DNA from: an uncultured Acetatifactor sp.
GTDB lineage: Bacteria > Bacillota > Clostridia > Lachnospirales > Lachnospiraceae
NCBI GenBank assembly: GCA_947631715.1
Contig: CANRMK010000138.1
Span: 1-6,432, forward strand
Direction: 5' to 3'
Length of the DNA stretch: 6,432 nucleotides
The notes beneath the pieces are model-generated. The model saw only the letters and a list, made by a program, of their open reading frames with translations. It was not told the origin of the DNA and searched no databases. A program made the position numbers and the translations under genes. The stretch's first letter is position 1. Every line of letters starts with the position of its first letter. Positions 1-6,432 of the stretch are shown in pieces.

Positions 1-1541
1 CGGGATTTAAGCTCGGGGTGTCCCTGAGTAGCCACAAAGAAAGGGTGCTCCGTAATTTCGCACATCTCTACGATCCGTCCGTCGGGAGAAGTGCCGGAGA
101 GCCGCAGTCCGTTCTGTGTCAGCACAGCACGGTAATCGTTATTCACCTCATAGCGGTGGCGGTGCCGTTCATAGATCGTCTCCTCCCCGTAAAGCTCATA
201 CGCTCTGGAATCTTTGTCCAGCACACAGGGATAGGCGCCCAGCCGCAGGGTCCCTCCGATGTCTTCCACACCGTTCTGGTCCGGCATCAGCGCGATTACG
301 GGATGGGTGGTAGAGGGGTCGAGTTCGATGCTGTGCGCGTCATTATATCCGATCACATTGCGGGCGTATTCCACAATGGTGAGCTGCATGCCGAGGCACA
401 GGCCCAGCATAGGCCTGTTATGGGTGCGGGCATAAGTGATGGCTCGGATCTTGCCCTCGATTCCCCGGGACCCAAAACCGCCGGGAATCAGGATACCGTT
501 ACAGTCTCCCAGCAGCTCCTCCACATTTTCGTCCGTCACGGTCTCCGAATCGATCCATTTGATGTGTACGGTGGTGTGATTCGTAATGCCGCCGTGCTTC
601 AGGGCTTCCACCACGCTGATGTACGCGTCGTGCAGGGAAACATATTTTCCTACCAGTGCAATCTGTACCTCTTCTGTGGGATGCTTTAAATCGTCCACCA
701 TCTTTTCCCAATCTCTCAGGTCGGGTTCCGGGCAGTCCAAGTGGAGACATTCACAGGCTACCTGGGCAAGATGTTCCTTTTCCATGGCCAGCGGAGCCTC
801 ATAGAGATATTCCACGTCCAGATTCTGCAGCACCCGGTTGCTGGGTACATTGCAGAAGAGAGCGATCTTGTCTTTGATGGACTGATCCAGAGGATGCTCG
901 CTGCGGCATACGATGATGTCAGGCTGAATGCCCATGCCCTGGAGATCCTTGACGCTGGCCTGGGTGGGCTTGGTCTTTAACTCCTGGGAAGCGCTCAGAT
1001 AGGGAATCAGGGTCACATGGATCAGGATCGCGTTGTCGTGCCCTACGTCATGCTGGAACTGGCGGATGGATTCCAGAAAGGGCTGGCTTTCGATATCGCC
1101 GACGGTTCCGCCCACCTCGATGATGGCAATGCGGGTATCTGGATCCGTAAAGTTCCGGTAGAACCGGCTTTTGATCTCATTGGTAATGTGGGGGATCACC
1201 TGTACAGTGCCGCCGCCGTAATCGCCCCGGCGCTCTTTCTGGAGAACGGACCAGTAGACCTTTCCGGTGGTCACATTGGAGTTTTTGTCGAGGCTTTCAT
1301 CGATAAAGCGCTCATAATGGCCCAGATCCAGATCTGTCTCTGCCCCGTCGTCCGTGACGAACACTTCCCCGTGCTGAATGGGATTCATGGTGCCGGGATC
1401 GATATTGATATAGGGATCGAATTTCTGCATGGTAACCTTGTAGCCCCTGGCCTTTAACAGCCGGCCCAGGGAGGCTGCGGTGATGCCCTTGCCGAGACCG
1501 GAGACGACGCCTCCGGTGACAAATACGTATTTTACTGCCAT
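1..1541 (-). CDS. pyrG: CTP synthase (glutamine-hydrolysing), 3' end cut off by the window
   Basis: Makes CTP from UTP, ATP and glutamine-derived ammonia, the last step of de novo pyrimidine nucleotide synthesis, in the cytoplasm. 513 codons are present in one open frame; the family is about 535 residues, so roughly 20 C-terminal residues lie beyond base 1. The N-terminal amidoligase domain shows the P-loop GGVVSGLGKG (residues 10-19, Lys18), the magnesium site Asp72 in ETDLDLGHYE, and EVGGTVGDIES with Glu142. The C-terminal class I glutamine amidotransferase domain shows the oxyanion segment PGGFGSRG (353-360), the nucleophile Cys382 in GLCLGMQ, and the His508/Glu510 pair in GHPELKS, so both active sites look intact. 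The start ATG at 1541 is fixed by the family N-terminus and a GAGGA ribosome binding site four bases upstream. It lies downstream of the DUF1846 gene on the same strand. Identification is very secure. Confidence 0.98.
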   Translation of the reverse strand, partial: MAVKYVFVTGGVVSGLGKGITAASLGRLLKARGYKVTMQKFDPYINIDPGTMNPIQHGEVFVTDDGAETDLDLGHYERFIDESLDKNSNVTTGKVYWSVLQKERRGDYGGGTVQVIPHITNEIKSRFYRNFTDPDTRIAIIEVGGTVGDIESQPFLESIRQFQHDVGHDNAILIHVTLIPYLSASQELKTKPTQASVKDLQGMGIQPDIIVCRSEHPLDQSIKDKIALFCNVPSNRVLQNLDVEYLYEAPLAMEKEHLAQVACECLHLDCPEPDLRDWEKMVDDLKHPTEEVQIALVGKYVSLHDAYISVVEALKHGGITNHTTVHIKWIDSETVTDENVEELLGDCNGILIPGGFGSRGIEGKIRAITYARTHNRPMLGLCLGMQLTIVEYARNVIGYNDAHSIELDPSTTHPVIALMPDQNGVEDIGGTLRLGAYPCVLDKDSRAYELYGEETIYERHRHRYEVNNDYRAVLTQNGLRLSGTSPDGRIVEMCEITEHPFFVATQGHPELKS

Positions 1542-1545
1542 AATT

Positions 1546-1550
1546 TCCTC
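1546..1550 (-). promoter_or_regulatory. Ribosome binding site of pyrG
   Basis: Reading the minus strand, GAGGA is followed by AATT and the ATG at 1541. This supports the chosen pyrG start. The four-base spacing is on the short side but still workable. Confidence 0.8.
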
Positions 1551-1597
1551 TTTTCTGCGCTGTCTTATCTTGCATTTGATGTATGGAGTAATCTTTC

Positions 1598-1642
1598 ACC
1601 CGTCCGTTCCAGGCAGCGCACCTGCGAATTGGGTATCCGGGT
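1598..1642 (-). other. Possible nested stem in the DUF1846-pyrG intergenic leader
   Basis: In the 121-base gap between the two leftward genes, ACCCG and CGGGT (1638-1642 and 1598-1602) could pair as an outer 5-bp stem. Inside it CAGG and CCTG (1621-1624 and 1610-1613) flank a seven-base loop. No run of U follows, so this is not a recognisable intrinsic terminator, nor the terminator-type pyrG attenuator known from Bacillus. The short stems could easily be chance. The rest of the gap shows no other clear feature apart from the pyrG ribosome binding site. Confidence 0.2.
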
Positions 1643-1662
1643 CAGAAATGGTTTGTGATTGG

Positions 1663-3138
1663 TCAATATCTCCTTTTTGCAGCCTGTACCGGTTCACAGG
1701 TGAGGTCCACGCCCAGTTTTTTGAAAATTTTCATGTCCACCTCCGACAGCATGACGGAAGTGTGGGCCTGACAGCCCCGGAGTTTCGGAAGCTGTTCCAG
1801 AGAGCGCTTCGCGGCAAGATCAGTGCATGCCGCCAGGGACAGGGCAATCAGAACCTCGTCTGTGTGCAGCCGGGGATTCTTTCCGCCCAGATAGCGCACT
1901 TTCAGGTTCTGGATAGGTTCGATCGCTTCCGGCTTGATCAGCTTTGTATCATGGTCCACGCCGGCCAGATATTTCAGGGCGTTTAGAAGCAGCGCGGCGG
2001 ATGCCCCCAGAAAATCCGAAGTCTTGGAGGTGATGATGTGTCCGTCAGGCAGCTCGATGGCCGCAGTGGGAACACCCAGTTCGTCGGCTCTTTTTCTGGC
2101 GGCTAATGTGACAGACCTGTCATCTGTTGTAATCTTTGCCTGTTTCATCAAAAGCTCGATTTTATATGCCTCGCTCTCCGGCGCCTCGTCCCGCACCACT
2201 TTGTTCAGCGTGGTGTAATACCGCCTGATAATCTCCATCAGGGAAGCCTGGCGGCAGACCTCATCGTCCACAATACAGCAGCCTGCCATATTGACTCCCA
2301 TGTCGGTGGGGGACTTATAAGGATTGCTGCCGTAAATGCCCTCAAAGATGGCATTCAGCACCGGGAAGATCTCAATGTCCCGGTTATAGTTCACGGCAGT
2401 TTCGCCATAGGCCTCCAGATGGAACGGATCGATCATGTTCACATCGTTGAGATCTGCTGTAGCCGCCTCATAGGCAAGATTTATGGGATGCTTCAGCGGA
2501 ATATTCCAAATGGGGAAGGTCTCGAATTTTGCGTACCCTGCCTTGACGCCCCTTAAATTGTGGTGGTAGAGCTGGGAGAGGCAGACTGCCATCTTTCCGC
2601 TGCCGGGCCCTGGCGCAGTGACCACAACAAGAGGCCTGGAGGTCTCTATGTAATCGTTTTTCCCATAGCCGTTTTCACTGACGATCAGCGGTACATTGGA
2701 GGGATATCCCTCGATCGTATAATGGAGATAGACTTTGATGTTCTTTTTTTCCAGCTTTGCCTTGAACTGGTCGGCGCTGTTCTGGCCGGCATAGCGGGTA
2801 ATGACAACGCTGCCTACATACAGCCCCTTTTCCTGAAATTCGTCCCGCAGGCGCAGTACATCGAGGTCATAGGTAATGCCAAGATCGCTGCGGACCTTGT
2901 TCTTTTCGATATCCGCAGCGTTGATCACAATGACGATCTCCGCATAGTCGGAGAGCTGCATCAGCATTCTGAGCTTTGAATCGGGCGCAAATCCGGGAAG
3001 CACTCTGGAGGCGTGATAATCATCAAAGAGTTTTCCGCCGAACTCCAGATAGAGCTTGTCGCCGAACTGGCCGATGCGCTCCTTTATGTGCTCAGACTGC
3101 ATTTTCAGATATTTGTCATTGTCAAATCCTATCCTCAT
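1663..3138 (-). CDS. DUF1846 family protein, function unknown
   Basis: A 491-residue, apparently complete member of the DUF1846 family, which is widespread in Firmicutes and Actinobacteria, has solved structures and, to my knowledge, no established function. Recognisable family stretches are the N-terminus MRIGFDNDKYLKMQ, FGGKLFDDYHASRVLPGF, the P-loop-like APGPGSGKMA (about 175-184, Lys182 followed by Met rather than Ser/Thr), KFETFPIWNIPLKHP (from about 204) and GCQAHTSVMLSEVD near the C-terminus (Cys456). There is no signal peptide or membrane segment from this start, so it should be cytosolic. An in-frame ATG at 3225 would add 29 residues, but it lacks a ribosome binding site and the extra residues come from AT-rich promoter DNA; the family N-terminus matches the start at 3138. 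The upstream AAGAGA is only a weak ribosome binding site. It is divergent from ftsH and 121 bases upstream of pyrG, possibly sharing its transcript. Nucleotide binding is inferred only from the motif. Confidence 0.92.
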   Translation of the reverse strand: MRIGFDNDKYLKMQSEHIKERIGQFGDKLYLEFGGKLFDDYHASRVLPGFAPDSKLRMLMQLSDYAEIVIVINAADIEKNKVRSDLGITYDLDVLRLRDEFQEKGLYVGSVVITRYAGQNSADQFKAKLEKKNIKVYLHYTIEGYPSNVPLIVSENGYGKNDYIETSRPLVVVTAPGPGSGKMAVCLSQLYHHNLRGVKAGYAKFETFPIWNIPLKHPINLAYEAATADLNDVNMIDPFHLEAYGETAVNYNRDIEIFPVLNAIFEGIYGSNPYKSPTDMGVNMAGCCIVDDEVCRQASLMEIIRRYYTTLNKVVRDEAPESEAYKIELLMKQAKITTDDRSVTLAARKRADELGVPTAAIELPDGHIITSKTSDFLGASAALLLNALKYLAGVDHDTKLIKPEAIEPIQNLKVRYLGGKNPRLHTDEVLIALSLAACTDLAAKRSLEQLPKLRGCQAHTSVMLSEVDMKIFKKLGVDLTCEPVQAAKRRY

Positions 3139-3253
3139 GGTCTCTTGCCGCTTTCCGCGGTGCATGTTCTGCACAGCCGTAAAAATAACATCAAACAAAA
3201 AATATTTTATCACAGTTTTCCGCATATTGGAATGGTCAATATTTTAGAAATCT

Positions 3254-3280
3254 TTTATAGAAGACACCTTTTTTTCACAA
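3254..3280 (-). promoter_or_regulatory. Candidate sigma-A promoter for the DUF1846 (and pyrG) unit
   Basis: On the minus strand, TTGTGA (3275-3280) is followed after 15 bases by TATAAA (3254-3259). The spacing is shorter than the ideal 17, so this is only a candidate. It would give a leader of roughly 110 bases before the DUF1846 start. Another -35-like TTGACC lies nearer the gene (3233-3238), but its nearest -10-like sequence is 22 or more bases away. Confidence 0.4.
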
Positions 3281-3288
3281 TTATGCTA

Positions 3289-3317
3289 TTGATTTATCAA
3301 CCTCTTCTCCCTATAAT
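3289..3317 (+). promoter_or_regulatory. Sigma-A-type promoter of ftsH (and probably uvrC)
   Basis: TTGATT (3289-3294) and a perfect TATAAT (3312-3317) are separated by exactly 17 bases, the standard vegetative sigma factor spacing. Transcription would start near 3324, leaving a leader of about 70 bases before the ftsH ATG. No CIRCE inverted repeat or tandem CtsR heptad is visible, so the sequence gives no sign of classical heat-shock repression. Confidence 0.75.
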
Positions 3318-3367
3318 AAAATAGATTTAGTTTCACTTCAGAATGGGAACACTATAGATATAAAAAC

Positions 3368-3385
3368 ACATTGAATACATTGAAT
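3368..3385 (+). repeat. 9-bp tandem duplication in the ftsH leader
   Basis: ACATTGAAT occurs twice back to back (3368-3376 and 3377-3385), directly before the GGAG ribosome binding site of ftsH. The copies are identical. The unit is 9 bp, so the duplication keeps the reading frame of the TTG codons it contains, which makes the ftsH frame look open further upstream than the real start. Confidence 0.85.
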
Positions 3386-3389
3386 GGAG
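3386..3389 (+). promoter_or_regulatory. Ribosome binding site that decides the ftsH start
   Basis: GGAG is followed by five bases and then ATG at 3395. The frame is open upstream to a TTG at 3371, but no comparable site precedes that codon, so the ATG is chosen. Confidence 0.8.
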
Positions 3390-3394
3390 TTACT

Positions 3395-5707
3395 ATGGAC
3401 AATCAGCTGAACCAATACGACAATGGCGGGGGATACAACAACGGCGGCCGCGGAAACGGCCCCGGAGGAAACGGCGGAAACGGGAACGAGCCTCCCAGAC
3501 GTCCGAATATCATGATGATGGTCCTGGCAGTCTTAAGCACGCTCCTGATCGCGCTGATGCTCTGGAATCTGCTGTTCGGGACTTCCGATGAGGATCAGGT
3601 AAGCTACAGCCAGTTCTTAGAGTACCTTGAGAGCGGAAAGGTAGAGAAAGCCAATCTGCTCAGTACCGGTGAGGTGCAGTTTACCCTGAAAGCGGAGAAC
3701 AGCGGCAGCGGAGAACAGTCGGACAACACCTTGCTGCCGGGCTATGGCTTTGGCCTGGGATTGTATTCTCAGAATTATCCCAGACAATATACGACAGTCC
3801 TCATGGAGGATATGGACACGCTGATGGCGCGCCTGGAGAAATACGGAGTGGACGGCCAGAGGACCCTCAGCGATAATTCGGGATTTCTGATCAATATCTT
3901 AGTGGGCGTGGTACTGCCGGTGGTGCTGATGTGGATCCTGCTGGGATTTTTGTTCCGCCGCATGGGCGGAAGCGGCGGGCCTATGGGCGTCGGAAAGAGC
4001 AACGCCAAGGTATATGTGCAGAAAGAGACCGGGGTCACCTTTAAGGACGTGGCCGGCGAGGACGAGGCAAAGGAATCCCTGGTGGAGGTGGTGGATTTTC
4101 TCCACAATCCCGGCAAATATTCAAAAATCGGCGCAAGGCTGCCGAAGGGCGCCCTGCTGGTAGGCCCTCCCGGAACGGGTAAGACGCTGTTGGCCAAGGC
4201 GGTGGCCGGCGAAGCCCATGTGCCCTTTTTCTCCCTGACCGGTTCGGATTTTATCGAGCTGTATGTAGGCGTGGGCGCAAGCCGTGTCCGGGATCTGTTC
4301 AAGGAGGCAACCAAGAATGCGCCCTGTATTATCTTCATAGACGAGATCGACGCCATCGGCCGCAGCCGTGATTCCAAGTACGGCGGCGGGAACGAGGAGC
4401 GGGAACAGACACTGAACCAGCTTTTGTCCGAGATGGACGGATTTGACAGCTCCAAGGGTATTCTGATCCTGGGAGCCACCAACCGGCCGGAGATCTTGGA
4501 TAAGGCTCTGCTGCGTCCCGGGCGCTTTGACCGGCGGATCATTGTGGATAAGCCGGATCTAAAGGGGCGTGTGGAGATCCTGAAAGTGCATGCCAAGGAT
4601 GTAAAGCTGGATGAGAGCGTGGATCTGGACGCTATCGCGCTTGCCACCAGCGGCGCGGTGGGCTCCGATCTGGCCAATATGATCAATGAGGCGGCCATCA
4701 ATGCGGTGAAAGAGGGCCGGGAATACGTGAGCCAGAAGGATCTGTTCGATGCGGTGGAAGTGGTCCTGGTGGGCAAGGAGAAGAAAGACCGCATTATGAG
4801 CAAGGAGGAGCGGCGTATCGTGTCCTACCATGAGGTGGGGCATGCGCTGATCAGCGCTCTGCAGAAAAATTCGGAACCCGTGCAGAAGATCACCATTGTG
4901 CCCCGCACCATGGGCGCCCTGGGCTATGTGATGCATGTGCCGGAGGAAGAGAAATACTTAAATACGGAAGCGGAGCTTCGGGATATGCTGGTAGGACTGG
5001 TAGGCGGCCGGGCAGCGGAGGAGATCGTGTTCGACACGGTGACTACAGGCGCCGCCAACGATATTGAGAAAGCGACTGATATCGCAAGGAATATGGTGAC
5101 CCGGTACGGCATGAGCAAGAAGTTCGGCCTGATGGGGCTGGCTACTGTGGAAAGCCAATACCTGGAGGGCAGGACCGCGCTGAACTGCAGCGATTCCACT
5201 GCGGCGGAGATCGATGCGGAAGTGGTGGAGATCCTCAAGGAGAGCTATGAAAAAGCGCTGGCAATGCTGAAAGAGAACCGGGATGTGATGGATAAGCTGG
5301 CGGAGTATCTGATCGAGAAAGAGACGATCACCGGCAAGGAGTTTATGGAGATCTACCGCAGGGAAAAGGGTCTGCCTGAGCCGGAGGAGAAGAAAGAGGA
5401 AAGCGCTCCGGACAGTGGGAAACAAGTGGACGCTTCCGACGGAAGCAAAAGCTTTGACCAGATCCTGGATAGGGAGAAGGCCGGAGGAGAGGAGGCTGTA
5501 AAGCCGGAACAGACTGTCCCCGCTGAAGCGAAAGTCCCTGAGGAGGCCAAGGCGGCTGAGAATCCAATGAGCGCGGAGCCCGCAAGCGAAGAGCCTGCAA
5601 GAGAAGATCCTGCGGAGGAGAAGCCTGTGACAGAAGCTCCGGCACAGGAAAAGCCTGCAGAGGAAAAGGGATCTGTGGGAAGATTTTCCAACGGGAAAGT
5701 GGATTAG
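3395..5707 (+). CDS. ftsH: ATP-dependent zinc metalloprotease FtsH, with long low-complexity tails
   Basis: Membrane-anchored AAA+ protease (family M41) that forms hexamers and degrades misfolded membrane proteins and short-lived regulators. It is 770 residues long; E. coli FtsH has 644. A Gly/Asn-rich cytosolic N-terminus (about 1-36) precedes TM1 (39-61), an external domain of about 100 residues and TM2 (164-187). The AAA module has Walker A GPPGTGKT (257-264), pore motif YVG (290-292), Walker B IIFIDEID (312-319) and the second region of homology ATNRPEILD...RPGRFDRR (361-381). The zinc site is HEVGH (479-483, catalytic Glu480) with Asp556 as third ligand, 77 residues after the first His, as expected. 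An acidic Pro/Ala/Glu-rich tail of about 110 residues (659-770) ends in six xPAxE repeats and explains most of the extra length. All catalytic residues are present, so it should be active. It is divergent from DUF1846 and is followed 6 bases later by uvrC. Confidence 0.98.
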   Translation: MDNQLNQYDNGGGYNNGGRGNGPGGNGGNGNEPPRRPNIMMMVLAVLSTLLIALMLWNLLFGTSDEDQVSYSQFLEYLESGKVEKANLLSTGEVQFTLKAENSGSGEQSDNTLLPGYGFGLGLYSQNYPRQYTTVLMEDMDTLMARLEKYGVDGQRTLSDNSGFLINILVGVVLPVVLMWILLGFLFRRMGGSGGPMGVGKSNAKVYVQKETGVTFKDVAGEDEAKESLVEVVDFLHNPGKYSKIGARLPKGALLVGPPGTGKTLLAKAVAGEAHVPFFSLTGSDFIELYVGVGASRVRDLFKEATKNAPCIIFIDEIDAIGRSRDSKYGGGNEEREQTLNQLLSEMDGFDSSKGILILGATNRPEILDKALLRPGRFDRRIIVDKPDLKGRVEILKVHAKDVKLDESVDLDAIALATSGAVGSDLANMINEAAINAVKEGREYVSQKDLFDAVEVVLVGKEKKDRIMSKEERRIVSYHEVGHALISALQKNSEPVQKITIVPRTMGALGYVMHVPEEEKYLNTEAELRDMLVGLVGGRAAEEIVFDTVTTGAANDIEKATDIARNMVTRYGMSKKFGLMGLATVESQYLEGRTALNCSDSTAAEIDAEVVEILKESYEKALAMLKENRDVMDKLAEYLIEKETITGKEFMEIYRREKGLPEPEEKKEESAPDSGKQVDASDGSKSFDQILDREKAGGEEAVKPEQTVPAEAKVPEEAKAAENPMSAEPASEEPAREDPAEEKPVTEAPAQEKPAEEKGSVGRFSNGKVD
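5576..5665 (+). repeat. Six 15-bp units encoding xPAxE pentads in the FtsH tail
   Basis: Residues 728-757 of FtsH divide exactly into six five-residue units of the form x-P-(A/V)-x-E, for example EPASE, DPAEE and KPAEE. The first position is Glu, Asp, Lys or Ala. The codons differ between units (CCC, CCT and CCG for Pro; GAA and GAG for Glu), so this is a diverged repeat held at protein level rather than a fresh DNA duplication. Looser VPAEA and VPEEA units lie just upstream. Confidence 0.85.
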
Positions 5708-5713
5708 AAATTC

Positions 5714-6432
5714 ATGTTCAATGTAGAAGAGGAACTGAAAAAACTGCCGAAAGAACCCGGTGTGTATATTATGCGGGATGTAAAGGATACCATATTATAT
5801 GTGGGAAAAGCCGTCAATCTCCATAACCGGGTCCGGTCTTATTTTCGGGATAATATCGGCAGGGGGCCGGCCATTGACAAAATGGTCTCTCTGATCGCAC
5901 GGTTCGAGTATATCGTCACGGATTCTGAGCTGGAAGCTCTGGTGCTGGAGAATAACCTGATCAAGGAATACTCTCCCAAATACAATACCCTGTTAAAGGA
6001 TGACAAGACGTATCCCTATATTAAGGTGACTCTGGGGGAGGAATATCCGAGGATCCTTTTTTCCCGCGTGATGAAAAAGGACAAATCCAGATATTTCGGA
6101 CCGTATACCAGCGCGGCGGCGGTAAAGGATACCATTGAGCTCTTGAATAAGCTGTACTGCCTGCGCACCTGCAGCCGTGTCCTGCCCAGAGATATAGGGC
6201 TGGAGCGGCCCTGCCTGAATCACCATATCAAGCAGTGCCTGGCGCCCTGCCAGGGCTATGTGAGCAGGGAGGAATACAGGGCCCGGGTGGATCAGGCCCT
6301 GGAATTTCTGAACGGCAATTACAACATGATCCTAAAGGACCTGGAGGCAAAGATGAAGGCTGCCGCCGAGGTCCTTGATTTTGAGGCTGCCGCCGGATAC
6401 AGAGACCTGTATAACAGTGTGAGGTCTGTGGC
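5714..6432 (+). CDS. uvrC: UvrABC excinuclease subunit C, N-terminal part, runs off the window
   Basis: UvrC joins the UvrB-DNA complex in nucleotide excision repair and cuts the damaged strand on both sides of the lesion. The first 239 codons are present; the family is about 600 residues, so the RNase H-like endonuclease and helix-hairpin-helix domains (5' incision) lie outside. The N-terminal GIY-YIG nuclease domain (3' incision) shows GVY (16-18), YVG (29-31), Arg39 in NRVRSYF and the expected metal-binding Glu79 in EALVLEN. Four cysteines, Cys153, 167, 175 and 179 (RTC, RPC, QC, PC), match the iron-sulfur cluster pattern reported for E. coli UvrC. The UvrB-binding UVR motif follows at about 201-236 (LDFEAAAGYRD). 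The ATG at 5714 is the normal family start (MFNVEEELKKLP). It lies 6 bases after the ftsH stop with only a weak ribosome binding site (GTGGA inside the ftsH end), which suggests cotranscription and perhaps translational coupling. Confidence 0.97.
   Translation, partial: MFNVEEELKKLPKEPGVYIMRDVKDTILYVGKAVNLHNRVRSYFRDNIGRGPAIDKMVSLIARFEYIVTDSELEALVLENNLIKEYSPKYNTLLKDDKTYPYIKVTLGEEYPRILFSRVMKKDKSRYFGPYTSAAAVKDTIELLNKLYCLRTCSRVLPRDIGLERPCLNHHIKQCLAPCQGYVSREEYRARVDQALEFLNGNYNMILKDLEAKMKAAAEVLDFEAAAGYRDLYNSVRSV

Noticed and set aside
18..689. A 223-codon plus-strand open frame over the pyrG 3' part
   Set aside because: It is antisense to the glutamine amidotransferase domain of CTP synthase, which is fully readable on the minus strand with its catalytic residues. 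The plus-strand product resembles nothing.
3139..3225. N-terminal extension of DUF1846 from an ATG at 3225, giving a hydrophobic signal-like start
   Set aside because: There is no ribosome binding site, the sequence has AT-rich intergenic composition, and the family N-terminus starts at the ATG at 3138.
3234..3250. CtsR-like half site (GGTCAAT) or CIRCE element in the divergent region
   Set aside because: Only one imperfect heptad is present without the required second copy, and no CIRCE inverted repeat is seen, so heat-shock repressor control cannot be supported.
3331..3358. Second ftsH promoter with TATAGA as -10
   Set aside because: The matching -35 position (TTTCAC at 16 bases) is poor and a much better promoter lies just upstream.
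3371..3394. Upstream TTG as an alternative ftsH start, adding eight residues
   Set aside because: The TTG lies in the 9-bp duplication with no ribosome binding site before it, while the ATG at 3395 has GGAG at proper spacing.
3775..4803. A 342-codon open frame on the minus strand inside ftsH
   Set aside because: It is antisense to the conserved FtsH AAA and protease core, its product is Ser/Arg-rich with no recognisable domain, and it has no promoter or ribosome binding site. It is a by-product of codon use on the other strand.
1..6432. A previously undescribed multigene system, mobile element, CRISPR array or tRNA
   Set aside because: The window is filled by four housekeeping or widespread genes with normal spacing. 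I saw no transposase, integrase, terminal repeats, spaced repeats or cloverleaf-like sequence, and no gene-sized unexplained stretch.

Overview
The window looks like ordinary core chromosome of a low-to-mid GC Gram-positive bacterium. Class Clostridia, probably Lachnospiraceae, is the best guess. The reasons are a close resemblance of the DUF1846 protein and the FtsH (HEVGH zinc site, Gly/Asn-rich N-terminus) to clostridial homologues as I remember them, strong Shine-Dalgarno sequences, AT-rich intergenic DNA between GC-richer genes, and a sigma-A-type promoter. No database search was run, so the genus is left open.

Layout: four protein genes in two divergent pairs around an AT-rich intergenic region of about 256 bp (3139-3394). 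Leftward (minus strand) lie a full-length DUF1846 gene (1663-3138) and then pyrG, CTP synthase (1541 down to base 1, with its last roughly 20 codons beyond the window edge). Rightward (plus strand) lie ftsH (3395-5707), encoding a membrane-anchored AAA+ zinc protease, and then the first 239 codons of uvrC (from 5714, running off the right edge), encoding a nucleotide-excision-repair nuclease subunit. ftsH and uvrC are only 6 nt apart and are probably cotranscribed. DUF1846 and pyrG are 121 nt apart with no evident terminator and may also share a transcript. A good sigma-A promoter for ftsH (TTGATT, 17 nt, TATAAT) and a weaker candidate for the leftward unit sit in the divergent region.

The four genes do not form an obvious single pathway: nucleotide synthesis, an uncharacterised P-loop-like protein, membrane proteostasis and DNA repair. 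I see no mobile element, CRISPR array, RNA gene or convincing new system. The parts worth a second look are the six-fold xPAxE repeat in the unusually long acidic C-terminal tail of FtsH, its Gly/Asn-rich N-terminal tail, the uncharacterised DUF1846 protein with its degenerate P-loop, and a 9-bp tandem duplication just upstream of the ftsH ribosome binding site.
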